Positions 49,283-58,992 of a DNA stretch of 64,000 nt are shown here, one piece after another (within the stretch, counting starts at the first letter, position 1; every line of letters begins with the position of its first letter). The notes beneath the pieces were generated by a model. That model was not told the origin of the DNA and ran no database searches. It saw only the letters and a list, made by a program, of their open reading frames with translations. Origin of the DNA: Gammaproteobacteria bacterium (lineage in GTDB: Bacteria; Pseudomonadota; Gammaproteobacteria; HK1); contig JAJEAD010000032.1 in NCBI GenBank assembly GCA_022824305.1, forward strand, positions 88,934 to 152,933, read 5' to 3'. A program made the translations under genes and the position numbers.

Positions 49283-50341
49283 ATGCATGCAATCTCAAGA
49301 CGACTGGCTGTCGCCGCTGGGGCAGTGCTCCTCGGCCTCGGCGTCAACGTGGCGGTACCCGCGGACGAGATCACGGTGGTGTCCTGGGGCGGCGCGTACA
49401 GCGCCAGTCAGCGCAAGGCATTCCACGAGCCCTTCATGGCGGAGACGGGCCATGTCGTGCTCGAGGACGAGTGGTCCGGGGACATCGCGAAGATCCGCGC
49501 CTGGGTGGAAACCGGCGCCTACCTCGGCCACACCATCGACGCGGAGTCCGGGCACCTGCTCGCCGGCTGCGACGAGGGGATCTGGGAGCCCATCGACTAC
49601 GAGAGGCTCGGTTTCGCGCCCGAGGACTTCCTCCCCGGGGCGGCCCACGAGTGCGGGGTCGGCAACATCTCCTGGTCCACCGTCTACGCCTACCGCAGCG
49701 ACGTCTTCGCGGACGAGGCGCCGGGCAACTGGGCGGACTTCTGGAACGTGGAGAAGTTTGCGGGCAAGCGCGGCATGTACAAGTCGCCGAAGTTCAACCT
49801 GGAGTTCGCGTTGATCGCGGACGGCGTGCCCGCCGCCGAGGTCAATGCGACCCTGAACGCGGAAGGCGGCGTGGACCGCGCCTTCGCCAAGCTCGGCGAG
49901 CTGAAGCAGCACATCATCTGGTGGGAGACCGGCGCGCAGTCGCCGCAGTTGCTGGCCGACGGGGAAGTGGCGATGACCACCGGCTGGAACGGCCGCTTCT
50001 ACTCCGCCATCGTCGATGACGGACAGCCCTTCGTGATCGTCTGGGACGGCCAGGGCATGGACTACGACTACTGGGTCATCCCCAGCGGCCACCCGGAGGC
50101 GGACCTCGCCTACGAGTTCATCGCCTACGCCTCGCGGCCCGATCGCATGGGCGACCAGACGAACTACATCTCGTACGGACCGCTGCGCAAGGGCGCGGAC
50201 GCGCACGTGAACCCGGACATCCTCCCGCACCTGCCCACCGCTCCCCAGAACACGGTGAACTGGTTCAAGAGCGACACCGCCTTCTGGGCGGACCAGCGCG
50301 AAGGACTGACGGACCGCTTCAACGTCTGGATAGCGCAGTAG
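49283..50341 (+). CDS. Periplasmic solute-binding protein, polyamine type
   Basis: Extracellular binding protein of the PotD/PotF class for an ABC importer. 352 residues with signal peptide (1-27, cleavage near VPA-DE), then ITVVSWGGAY, the usual start of the mature protein, and aromatic residues suited to bind a cationic ligand. The ATG has GGAG nine bases upstream. No permease or ATPase is encoded nearby, so it is an orphan in this window. With creatinase beside it, creatine or a related guanidino compound is a possible ligand (inference). Confidence 0.85.
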   Translation: MHAISRRLAVAAGAVLLGLGVNVAVPADEITVVSWGGAYSASQRKAFHEPFMAETGHVVLEDEWSGDIAKIRAWVETGAYLGHTIDAESGHLLAGCDEGIWEPIDYERLGFAPEDFLPGAAHECGVGNISWSTVYAYRSDVFADEAPGNWADFWNVEKFAGKRGMYKSPKFNLEFALIADGVPAAEVNATLNAEGGVDRAFAKLGELKQHIIWWETGAQSPQLLADGEVAMTTGWNGRFYSAIVDDGQPFVIVWDGQGMDYDYWVIPSGHPEADLAYEFIAYASRPDRMGDQTNYISYGPLRKGADAHVNPDILPHLPTAPQNTVNWFKSDTAFWADQREGLTDRFNVWIAQ

Positions 50342-50486
50342 TGCGGCGACCGCGCGGGGGCGGGCTCGAGCCCCCGCCGCGGCGTCCCGGCTTCCCGCAC
50401 GAACGACCGCCCCGGCCGCAGGGCCGGGGCGGGAGCGCCGTTGCGGCGCCCGGGCCCGCGCTGCCGCCCCCCCGTCGCGCTCCCGC

Positions 50487-51728
50487 ATGAGCGAAGCGCG
50501 CACGGTCGTCATCGGCGCCGGAATCGTCGGGGTGTGCTGCGCGGCCTACCTGCAGCGGCAGGGCCGTCGGGTGGTCGTCGTGGACCGGCTGCCGCCGGGC
50601 GAGGCGACCTCCTTCGGCAACGCCGGCTCGATATCCTGGAGCTCCTGCGTGCCGATTGCGGTGCCCGGCCTGTTGCCGAAGGTGCCGGGATGGCTGCTCC
50701 GTCGTGACGGTCCGCTCACCATCCGCTGGCGCTACCTGCCCCGCCTCGCGCCGTGGTTGTGGCGCTTCATCCGCGCGGGGCGTCCCGATCGCCTCGAGGC
50801 GTCTTCCGCCGCCATGGCGGCCCTCCACGGCCCCTCGCTCGACCTGTACCGGTCGCTCGCCAGGGACGCGGGCATCGCGGACCTCGTCCGCTCCACCGGC
50901 TATCTCCACGTCTACACCCGGTCCCGGCCGGACCGGGCCGAGGAGATCCAGTGGCGCCTGGTGGCCCGGCACGGCGGCGCCATCGAGGTGCTGAACGGCA
51001 GCGAGCTGAGAGCGCTCGAGCCCCACCTCTCCGATCGCTACGTGCAGGCGGTGCACATCCGCGATCAGGGGTACGCCGCAAATCCGGGCCGGCTCGTCAA
51101 GGGACTCGCGCGCCACGTGGCCTCGGGCGGCGCGGAGTTCCTCCGGCGCGAGGTGATCGGGTTCGATCTCTCCGGGGACCGCGTGCGCGCGCTGCGCACC
51201 GACGGCGCCCCGATCGAGGCCCGCGAGGTGGTCATCGCGGCCGGCGCATGGTCCGTGCGCCTCACCCGGATGCTCGGCTTCAGCGTTCCCCTCGATACCG
51301 AACGCGGCTACCACGTCACGCTCGAGGACCCCGGCGTCAAGGTCCGGCACACCATCATGGAGACGGAGCGCAAGTTCGTCGCCACGCCGATGGAAATGGG
51401 CCTGCGCTTCGCGGGCACGGTCGAACTCGCCGGCATCGACGCCGCGCCCGACTACCGTCGCGCGGAAGCGATCCTGCGAGGCGCGGAGCGCATGTTCCCG
51501 GGGCTGCGCGCGGACCCGCACACGAAGTGGATGGGCCGGCGCCCGAGCCTGCCCGACGGCTTGCCGGTAATCGGTCCCTCACCGCGGCAGTCGAACGTCT
51601 ACCTCGCGTTCGGCCACGCGCACACCGGCCTGGTCGGCGCGCCCAATACCGGCCGCCTCGTCGCGGGGATGGTGGCCCGGACCCCGCTCAACATCGACCC
51701 GGCGCCCTACCGTCCCGAACGCTTCTGA
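50487..51728 (+). CDS. FAD-dependent amine oxidoreductase, DadA/sarcosine oxidase type
   Basis: 413 residues of the DAO fold: FAD-binding VIGAGIVGV (8-16), ESYGN-like SFGNAGSIS, and the C-terminal GHAHTGLVGAPNTGR segment that closes over FAD. Such enzymes oxidise D-amino acids or N-methyl amines such as sarcosine. Its position next to creatinase suggests sarcosine demethylation (inference). It lies 145 bases after the binding-protein gene on the same strand. Confidence 0.82.
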   Translation: MSEARTVVIGAGIVGVCCAAYLQRQGRRVVVVDRLPPGEATSFGNAGSISWSSCVPIAVPGLLPKVPGWLLRRDGPLTIRWRYLPRLAPWLWRFIRAGRPDRLEASSAAMAALHGPSLDLYRSLARDAGIADLVRSTGYLHVYTRSRPDRAEEIQWRLVARHGGAIEVLNGSELRALEPHLSDRYVQAVHIRDQGYAANPGRLVKGLARHVASGGAEFLRREVIGFDLSGDRVRALRTDGAPIEAREVVIAAGAWSVRLTRMLGFSVPLDTERGYHVTLEDPGVKVRHTIMETERKFVATPMEMGLRFAGTVELAGIDAAPDYRRAEAILRGAERMFPGLRADPHTKWMGRRPSLPDGLPVIGPSPRQSNVYLAFGHAHTGLVGAPNTGRLVAGMVARTPLNIDPAPYRPERF

Positions 51729-51806
51729 CTCTTTTCCCGCACCCCCTGTGCCGAGACCGGAGCGTTCTCGGTCCCCCGCCGGCCGGACATGCCCGGACCC
51801 GGGCGA

Positions 51807-53423
51807 TCAGCGCGGCGCTCCGGCACCGGGCGCGCCCCGTGCTCCCTCGTCGCGCCGCCGCGCGAGCTCCCGGCCGAGCGCCTGCTTGTCGATCTTGCCG
51901 ATGGGAAGGCGCGGCAGCTCCTCCATGACCTCGAAGGTCTTCGGCACCTTGTAGTTGGCGAGGCGCCCGCGACACCAGGCGTCGAGAGCGGGGGCATCCA
52001 CGACGGCGCCCGGGGAGACCTGCACGAAGGCGTGGCCTACCTCGTGCCAGCGAGGGTCGGGCACCCCGATGACCGCGGCCATCGCGACCGCGGAGTGCGC
52101 CTCGATCACGATCTCGACTTCCCGCGGATACACGTTGAACCCGCCGGACTTGAACATCTCCTTGAGGCGTCCGACGAGGCTCCAGTTCCCGTCTTCGCGC
52201 GCGACCGCGATGTCGCCGGTGCGGAACCATCCGTCGGTGGTGTAGGCCTCGCGCGTCGCATCCGGCCGGTTGTAGTAGCCGTTCATCACCCATGCCCCCC
52301 GGGCCTGGAGCTCGCCTTCCGTGCCGGCCGGCACTTCGCGCCCATGGGCGTCGGCGAGGCGCAGGTCGTAGCGGGGCTCCGGCCGCCCGATGCTGCCCGT
52401 CAGGGCCTCGAGCCCGGCGTCGGCGTCGGTGAATGTCGCGTAGGTGCCGAGCTCGGTCATCCCGAATGCGGTGCCGGTGCGTCCTCCGAGGCCGTGAAGG
52501 CGCCGGACGAGGTCCGCCGGGGCGGGCGAGCCCGCCCACAGCCAGTACTCCATCGAGGAGAGGTCCCGGTTCGGGAAGTCCGGCTCGCTCATGATCAGGT
52601 GATAGATGGCCGGAGCGTGCATGAAGAAGGTGATGCGCTCCCGCTCGATGGTGTCCAGCACCCGACGGGGCGAGAAGCGGTCGACGAACACCACCGTGCC
52701 TCCGGTGACGAGCGCCTGCGCGGTGCTCATGCCGAGGCCGGCGATGTGGTTGGGTGGCATGTTCTGGAGAAGGCGCATCCGATCCGAGGGCCAGTGCTCG
52801 CCCTGCGCGCGCCCGCCTCCGACCAGCGCGCAGTGCGGGATCATCGCGCCCTTGGGAGTCCCGGTGGTGCCGGAGGTGAAGATGATCACCGCGGTGTCTT
52901 CGGGCGAGACCGCCCGCCGGGCGCGTTCGAGCCGGGCATCGGACACCGTCCGCCCGGCATCGAGGAACTCGGCCCGGGTCTGCCCGCCCGCGCAGGGGTC
53001 CCCGATGCAGACCGTGCGCTCCACGCACGCGTGACCGGCGCAGAGCTCCTCGAGCTCCTCCCGGTAGTCGCGCCCGTCGATCTCCGGGAACGCGAGGAGC
53101 ATCCTCGGCTGCGAATCGGAGACCACGTGGCGCATCTCGGGCAGACGGTAGCGGGGATGCATGCCGAGCCAGATTGCCCCGATGTCGGTGGCGGCAAGCA
53201 TTGCGACGAGGAACTCGGGGTGGGGAGGGGTCAGCATCGCCACGCGGTCGCCCGCCGAGACTCCGGCCGCGAGCATCGCCCTGGAGGTCGCGCTCACGCG
53301 CTCCGCGAGCGAGCCCCAGGTGATGCGCAGATCGTCGAGGACCGCCGCTTCCTGCCCGGGCCGGCACGCGGCCCAGTGGCGAACGTAGTCGCCAAGGCGG
53401 GGCAGGACAGGGATGTCACTCAT
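51807..53423 (-). CDS. AMP-dependent acyl-CoA synthetase
   Basis: Activates a carboxylic acid to its CoA ester through an acyl-AMP. 538 residues: phosphate-binding loop FTSGTTGTPKGAM near 183-195, FGMTELGTY, the DGWFRTGDIA motif, hinge GRLKEMFKSGG and the catalytic lysine in LPIGKIDKQAL. The substrate cannot be read; the sequence is of the medium-chain or aryl-acid class. Divergent from the PhyH gene. Confidence 0.88.
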   Translation of the reverse strand: MSDIPVLPRLGDYVRHWAACRPGQEAAVLDDLRITWGSLAERVSATSRAMLAAGVSAGDRVAMLTPPHPEFLVAMLAATDIGAIWLGMHPRYRLPEMRHVVSDSQPRMLLAFPEIDGRDYREELEELCAGHACVERTVCIGDPCAGGQTRAEFLDAGRTVSDARLERARRAVSPEDTAVIIFTSGTTGTPKGAMIPHCALVGGGRAQGEHWPSDRMRLLQNMPPNHIAGLGMSTAQALVTGGTVVFVDRFSPRRVLDTIERERITFFMHAPAIYHLIMSEPDFPNRDLSSMEYWLWAGSPAPADLVRRLHGLGGRTGTAFGMTELGTYATFTDADAGLEALTGSIGRPEPRYDLRLADAHGREVPAGTEGELQARGAWVMNGYYNRPDATREAYTTDGWFRTGDIAVAREDGNWSLVGRLKEMFKSGGFNVYPREVEIVIEAHSAVAMAAVIGVPDPRWHEVGHAFVQVSPGAVVDAPALDAWCRGRLANYKVPKTFEVMEELPRLPIGKIDKQALGRELARRRDEGARGAPGAGAPR

Positions 53424-53638
53424 GTCGGCTCGCTCCCTCGCGTTCTTCCGGGCGTTCCCGCCATTGTTGCATTCTCTTTCCGGATTGCACCCGCCGGGCG
53501 CAGTGTTTCACCGACTCTCGGCCGCCTCGGGCGCCAGGATGCCGTGGCAGCGGTGAGCAGATCGTCGTCCCCAACGGGAAACCGGGGAAACATCACGGCT
53601 ATCATTCCCGCACCGAAGCGTAAGACAGGCAGCGAGCG

Positions 53639-54442
53639 ATGAGCGCACCCCTGGCCTTCATCGACGAGACCACCATCGCCTCGTTCGAGAGGGACGGGGC
53701 GGTGCTCGTGCGCGGATGCCTGCGGGAGTGGGTGGACACCCTGCGCCGCGGAATCGAGTACAACATCGCGCACCCCGGTCCCGACGTGCGGGACTATCGT
53801 GACGAGGGAGGCGGTCGTTTCTTCGGCGACTACTGCAACTGGGACCGGATCCCCGAGTACCGGGAGTTCCTCTTCGAGTCACCCGCCGCGGACATCGCCC
53901 GCGCCCTGATGCGCTCGCGCAGCGCGCGCCTCTTCCACGAGCACGTGCTGATCAAGGAGACGGGCACCGAGATTCCCACCCCCTGGCATCAGGACCTCCC
54001 CTACTACTGCGTGGACAGCGAGACGAGCTGCAGCCTTTGGCTCGCGCTCGATCCGGTGCCGGCGGAAACCTGCGCGGAGTTCGTGGCCGGCTCGCATCGC
54101 TGGGGCACGCTGTTCCGGCCCGAGCGCTTCAACCGCACCCCCCTGAACGAGGACGATCCGCTCGAGTCTCCGCCCGACATCGACTCCCGTCGCGAGGACT
54201 ACGACATTCTGCGCTGGGAGCTCGAGCCCGGCGACGCCATCGCGTTCACTTTCCGCACGCTGCACGGCGCGCCGCCGAACCGCTCGCGGGCCGTGCGCCG
54301 GCGCGCCTTCTCCAGCCGCTGGGTCGGTGAGGGGGCAACCTATGCGGACCGCGGCGGTGTGACCTCACCGCCTTTTCGTGAGGTCAGGCTCGCCCACGGC
54401 GCGCCGCTCGAGGGGCCCGAGTTCCCCCTGGTCCGCGGCTGA
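53639..54442 (+). CDS. Phytanoyl-CoA dioxygenase-family protein
   Basis: Fe(II)/2-oxoglutarate oxygenase of 267 residues. Iron ligands H117 and D119 (TPWHQDLPYY) and H209 (FRTLHGAP), with an arginine about ten residues on for 2-oxoglutarate. The group hydroxylates many small molecules; the substrate is unknown. Lies between the acyl-CoA synthetase (divergent) and a DadA-like gene (convergent). Confidence 0.85.
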   Translation: MSAPLAFIDETTIASFERDGAVLVRGCLREWVDTLRRGIEYNIAHPGPDVRDYRDEGGGRFFGDYCNWDRIPEYREFLFESPAADIARALMRSRSARLFHEHVLIKETGTEIPTPWHQDLPYYCVDSETSCSLWLALDPVPAETCAEFVAGSHRWGTLFRPERFNRTPLNEDDPLESPPDIDSRREDYDILRWELEPGDAIAFTFRTLHGAPPNRSRAVRRRAFSSRWVGEGATYADRGGVTSPPFREVRLAHGAPLEGPEFPLVRG

Positions 54443-54484
54443 GCCCGGCCCCCGGCTGCGCCCGGTCGGGTTGCGCCGGGCGCG

Positions 54485-55729
54485 TCAGTACAGGAGGCCC
54501 TCGGTGTCGATCCCGGGGGTGCGCCCGGCCACGAGGTCGGCAATCAGCCGCCCCGATCCGCAGGACATGGTCCACCCGATATGGCCGTGTCCGACGTTGA
54601 GGAAGAGATTGTCGTACTTCGCTCGTCCCAGCACCGGCACCGTGGTGGGGGTCATCGGACGCAGTCCCGCCCAGTACTCGGGCCGCTCGTAGTCGCCTCC
54701 GGCGGGAAAGAGGTCTCTCGCCGCCTTGAACATGGCCCGGAAATCGGAATCGCGGAACCTTCGCTCGTAGCCCGAGAACTCCGCCGTGGAAGTGATCCGC
54801 ATGCGCGCGCCCATGGGGCAGATCGCGACCAGGTTATCTTCGTCCACGCCGCCCATTCGCGGACTCGCGTTGCTGTCGCCGACCGGGATCGTCACCGAGT
54901 AGCCCTTGACCGGGTAGATGGGAAGCCGAATGCCGATCGACTCCGCGAGAAAGGGACTCGCGCATCCCAGCGCGAGCACGTAGAGGTCCGCCCGGACCGG
55001 TCCGTCGTCGCAGAGCACGCGCGCGACCCCGTCGGGCTTCGCTTCGATGCGACGGATGCGCGTGCCGTAGCGAAACTCCACGCCGAGCCGCTCGGCGCAC
55101 CATGCGGCGAGGTTCTGGGAGAATGCGCGTGCATCCCCGCTCTGGTCCCCCGGGGAGTAGAGACCCCCCGCGATCTTGTGCTTGACCGGCTCGAGCGCGG
55201 GCTCGAGAAGCGCGAGCGCATCGCGGTCCATCACCCGGAGCTCCAGTCCGTTCTCCCTCAGGATCCCGGTGTGGGCGACCCCGGCGTCGAAGCTGCGCTG
55301 GCTCCGGTACACGTAGAAGTTGCCCCGCGCCAGGCGGTCGTACTGCACGCCCGTCTCCTCGACGATCTCGTCGAGACAGTCCACCGAGTACAGGCACAGG
55401 CGAAGCTTGCGCAGGGTGTTGACGCGCGCGCGCTCGGACGTGCACTGCAGCAGGAAGAGCCAAAGCCAGGACCACTGCCGCCGGCTCAGCCGCGGCCTCA
55501 ACCGAAGCGCCTGGTCGGCCCGAAACAACGACTTGGCAAGCACCCGGGGCGCTCTGGGGGAGGCCCAGGCGAAGGCGTGCCCCGGCGCGATCAGCCCCGC
55601 GTTGGCATAGCTCGTCTCGAGCGCGGCCTGCTCGTGCTGGTCGACGACGATGACTTCGTGCCCGTCACGGGCCAGGTAGTAGGCGGTGGTGACACCGATT
55701 ACGCCGCTGCCCATGATGAGGATCTTCAT
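54485..55729 (-). CDS. D-amino acid dehydrogenase (DadA-like)
   Basis: Small-subunit type D-amino acid dehydrogenase, membrane-associated, which passes electrons to the quinone pool. 414 residues from the ATG at 55729: MKILIMGSGVIGVTTAYYLA is the FAD site, followed by ETSYANAGL, an LDEIVEETGVQYD segment, and the closing GHGHIGWTMSCGSGR. Very close to classical DadA in motif order. Second DadA-like enzyme within 4 kb; the two are not near-identical. Confidence 0.9.
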   Translation of the reverse strand: MKILIMGSGVIGVTTAYYLARDGHEVIVVDQHEQAALETSYANAGLIAPGHAFAWASPRAPRVLAKSLFRADQALRLRPRLSRRQWSWLWLFLLQCTSERARVNTLRKLRLCLYSVDCLDEIVEETGVQYDRLARGNFYVYRSQRSFDAGVAHTGILRENGLELRVMDRDALALLEPALEPVKHKIAGGLYSPGDQSGDARAFSQNLAAWCAERLGVEFRYGTRIRRIEAKPDGVARVLCDDGPVRADLYVLALGCASPFLAESIGIRLPIYPVKGYSVTIPVGDSNASPRMGGVDEDNLVAICPMGARMRITSTAEFSGYERRFRDSDFRAMFKAARDLFPAGGDYERPEYWAGLRPMTPTTVPVLGRAKYDNLFLNVGHGHIGWTMSCGSGRLIADLVAGRTPGIDTEGLLY

Positions 55730-55853
55730 AGTGCGGTCCTCCGGCCCGGGGACGATTCTATCCCGTCGCTCTCGACGGGGCGCGGGCCGGCCATGCGCGC
55801 GGAGAGACGGAGTGCCGGCCTCTCCCGCCGGCAATGCCGTGGGGGCCCTTCAC

Positions 55854-56624
55854 TCACAGGGGCGAATTGAGGTGTCCTCCGTCGACCGTGATGACGCTTC
55901 CGGTCATGTAGCCGGATGCCCGGTTGGAGGCGAGCAGCAGGAGCGCGCCGTCGAGGTCTTCGGGCGTGCCGATGCGGCGCTGGGGAATCCGCCGCGTCAT
56001 CGCGTCGCCGGCGGGAGTCGCGAAGAAGTCGCGGTTCATGTCGGTCATGATGTAGCCGGGCGCGATCGCGTTCACGCGGATCCGGCGGGAAGCGAGCTCG
56101 ACGGAGAGCGCGCGCGTGAGCTGCACCAGCCCCGCCTTGGCGGCCGCGTACCCGGAAAGCCCGCGGGTGACGCGAAAGGCATAGATGGAAGCGGTATTGA
56201 TGATCGAGCCCTCCACTTCCGCGTCGATCATCCGCCGTGCCGCCTCCCGGGCAACCAGCCATGCGCCATGGAGATTCGTCGAGAGGACTTCGCTCCACTC
56301 GGCTTCGGACTGATCCGGAAACGCCGAGACCGGGGCTATCCCGGCGTTGTTCGCCACGATGTGCATGGCGCCGAGCGCCTCCTGCGCCTGGTCGAAGCCC
56401 CGGGCCACGCTCGCTCCGTCGCGCACGTCCATCACCACCGGCACGGCCCGGCGCTCCCCTGCCTCAAGCTCGCCGGCCAGCGACTCGAGCGCCTCCCGCC
56501 GGCGTGCCGCCAGCGCGACGTTGGCGCCGGCGCGGGACAGGACGCGTGCGAAGTGGCGTCCCAGCCCCGAAGAAGCGCCGGTGACGAGCGCGTTCCGCCG
56601 GGAGAGGTCGAAGAGGTCCTGCAT
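55854..56624 (-). CDS. Short-chain dehydrogenase/reductase
   Basis: 256-residue NAD(P)-dependent oxidoreductase. Cofactor motif TGASSGLG (15-22), NNAGIAP, catalytic Ser-Tyr-Lys in NTAS...GYAAAKAG, and the C-terminal GSVITVDGG typical of classical SDRs. The ATG at 56624 is chosen over an upstream start that adds 14 unrelated residues. Substrate unknown; 124 bases upstream of the DadA-like gene on the same strand. Confidence 0.9.
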   Translation of the reverse strand: MQDLFDLSRRNALVTGASSGLGRHFARVLSRAGANVALAARRREALESLAGELEAGERRAVPVVMDVRDGASVARGFDQAQEALGAMHIVANNAGIAPVSAFPDQSEAEWSEVLSTNLHGAWLVAREAARRMIDAEVEGSIINTASIYAFRVTRGLSGYAAAKAGLVQLTRALSVELASRRIRVNAIAPGYIMTDMNRDFFATPAGDAMTRRIPQRRIGTPEDLDGALLLLASNRASGYMTGSVITVDGGHLNSPL

Positions 56625-56826
56625 GGTCGCTTCCCGTGCCGGACGAACCCGGGGCGTCCGGGCCACGGCGCGAGGGCGGCGCCTTCTTAAGGTGCCGCCC
56701 GCGGGCGCTCCGGAAGTGCCTGCGCGCCGCCTGCCCTCCGGATCCGGCCGTCCCCGCTCGTCGCGTTCCGGCGAATACCCGCGAAGCGGGTTGACCGGCG
56801 GCGAGAGAAGCTCCGGGATGCGATCA

Positions 56827-58866
56827 TCAGTCCTCGTCCGCGGCCGGCTTGTACTCGGACTGAAGCTGCTGCTGAATCTGGGGCGGAACCGGGTGGTAGT
56901 GGCTGAGCTCCATCGCGTAGGAGCCGGCGCCGCCGGTCACCGACTTGAGCTCCGACTGGAAGTTGCCGAGTTCGCCGAGCGGCGCCTGGCCGCTGATCGA
57001 GACCATGCCCGAAGACAGGGTCGTGGTGCCGCTGACGCGGCCCCGCTTCGAGGAGAGTCCGCCCGCGATGTCACCCATGTTGTTCTGAGGCACCGTCACC
57101 TCGATGTTGACGATCGGCTCCAGCACCACCGGGCTCGCCTTGGAGATCGCGTCGATGAACGCCTTCTTCCCCGCCTGCACGAAGGCCACCTCCTTGGAGT
57201 CGACCGCATGGTGCTTTCCGTCGTACACCGTGACCCGAATGTCCTGCATCGGGTAGCCGGCCACCGCTCCGCCCTCCATGACCTGTCTCACGCCCTTCTC
57301 CACCGCGGGAATGTACTGCGAGGGAATGACGCCACCCACCACCTTGTCCACGAACTCGAAGCCCTCGCCGCGCTGAAGCGGCTCCACCTTCAGGAACACT
57401 TCGCCGAACTGCCCGGCCCCGCCGGTCTGCTTCTTGTGACGGTGGTGACCGTCCGCCCCCTTGCGCACGCTCTCCCGGTACTCGATTCGTGGTGGCCGGG
57501 TGGACACCTTGACGTTGTGCCGGGACTCGAGCTTCTCGAGCATTATCCGCAGGTGCAGCTCTCCCAGGCCCCGGATCACGGTCTCGTTGAGCACCGCGTT
57601 GTGCTCGACCCGGAAGCAGGGATCTTCGGCTCCGAGCTTCGTGAGGCCATCGGAGAGCCGTTGCTCGTCACCCCGCGTGCTCGCCTCGATCGCGAGGCCG
57701 AACATCGGCGAGGGCATGCGAAAGCCCGAAAGCCGGACATCCGCATCCGACGGCGTTTCGTGCAGCATGCTGTCGAAACGGATGTCGTCGATCTTGGCCA
57801 CCGCGCAGATGTCACCCGGCACTCCCGCATCGATCTCCACGTGATCCTTGCCCTGGAGCTTGAACAGGTGCCCGATCTTGACCGGCTTGCGGGCATCGTC
57901 GACGTAGAGCTGGGAGTCCTTGGTGACCGTGCCCCGGTGGACGCGGAACACGCCGAGGCGACCGACGAAGGGGTCTATGGAGAGCTTGAAGACGTGGGCG
58001 ATCACGCCCCCCTTCCCTTCGGGCTCCACCTCGCAGGGCGCGTCGGCGCGCCGGAAAGGCGCCGGATTCGCCTCCGAGGGGTTGGGCATGAGCCGGGCGA
58101 TGACGTTCAGCAGCTCGGGCACTCCCGCCCCGCTCTGGGCCGATGCGAAGCACACCGGAATCAGGTGCCCCTCGCGCAACGCCTGCTCGAATCCCGCATG
58201 GAGCTGTTCGGCGGGGAGATCGTCGCCGTGTTCCAGGTACGCTTCCATGAGCTCCTCGTCGACCTCCACCACCTGCTCGATGATCTGGGTGTGCGCGTCC
58301 GGGACGCTGGAAAACTCGACGGGCTCGTCCGAATGGGAGAAGAAGCAGTCCACCACGCCGGCGCCACCCGCCGCCGGGAGATTGATGGGCAGGCACTCCT
58401 TGCCGAAGTTCTCGCTTATCTGCGCCATCAGCGACTCGAGATCGATGTCCGCCGCATCGATCTTGTTGACCACGATCATGCGGCTCAAGGCCCGCTCGCG
58501 CGCCGCATCCATGATCCGCGGAGTGTTCGTGCCGATGCCGGAACGGGCGTCGATGACCACCGCCACCGACTCCACCGCGTTCAGGGCCGGAAGCGCCCGG
58601 CCGATGAAGTCCGGATAGCCGGGGGTATCCACCAGGTTCACGTGAGCGCCTTCGTGCTCCAGGCTCGCAACGGCCGCCGACAGGGAGTGCGCATGCTCCT
58701 TCTCTTCGGGCTCGTAGTCGCAGACCGTGTTTCCCCTGGCGACGTCACCCATCACGTTGATCGCGCCCGCGCGGAGGAGCAGGGCCTCTACCAACGTTGT
58801 CTTGCCGGCGCCTCCGTGGCCGGCAAAGGCGATGTTGCGGATGTTCTCGCTCTTGTACTCGGGCAT
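56827..58866 (-). CDS. EF-G-like translation GTPase (EF-G2 type)
   Basis: 679 residues, shorter than canonical EF-G (about 700). G motifs: GHGGAGKTT (16-24), DTPGYPD and NKID. Domain II and the domain IV/V region with TGGAGQFGEV and the final GGAGSYAMELSHYHPVP are present. The sequence belongs to the divergent EF-G2-like group, not the str-operon fusA; its neighbours are also unlike that operon. The role may be ribosome-related but is not established. Confidence 0.9.
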   Translation of the reverse strand: MPEYKSENIRNIAFAGHGGAGKTTLVEALLLRAGAINVMGDVARGNTVCDYEPEEKEHAHSLSAAVASLEHEGAHVNLVDTPGYPDFIGRALPALNAVESVAVVIDARSGIGTNTPRIMDAARERALSRMIVVNKIDAADIDLESLMAQISENFGKECLPINLPAAGGAGVVDCFFSHSDEPVEFSSVPDAHTQIIEQVVEVDEELMEAYLEHGDDLPAEQLHAGFEQALREGHLIPVCFASAQSGAGVPELLNVIARLMPNPSEANPAPFRRADAPCEVEPEGKGGVIAHVFKLSIDPFVGRLGVFRVHRGTVTKDSQLYVDDARKPVKIGHLFKLQGKDHVEIDAGVPGDICAVAKIDDIRFDSMLHETPSDADVRLSGFRMPSPMFGLAIEASTRGDEQRLSDGLTKLGAEDPCFRVEHNAVLNETVIRGLGELHLRIMLEKLESRHNVKVSTRPPRIEYRESVRKGADGHHRHKKQTGGAGQFGEVFLKVEPLQRGEGFEFVDKVVGGVIPSQYIPAVEKGVRQVMEGGAVAGYPMQDIRVTVYDGKHHAVDSKEVAFVQAGKKAFIDAISKASPVVLEPIVNIEVTVPQNNMGDIAGGLSSKRGRVSGTTTLSSGMVSISGQAPLGELGNFQSELKSVTGGAGSYAMELSHYHPVPPQIQQQLQSEYKPAADED

Positions 58867-58992
58867 CGTGCTCCTCCGCTCGACTGGGTCTCGCTGGTCG
58901 CTCCGGCGGGGCCGCGGCCGAGACCCCGGACTCCTCGCCGGTCGAAGCGCGGACTATAGCAAAGCACCCGGAGAATCCGGCCGGCCTGCGGC

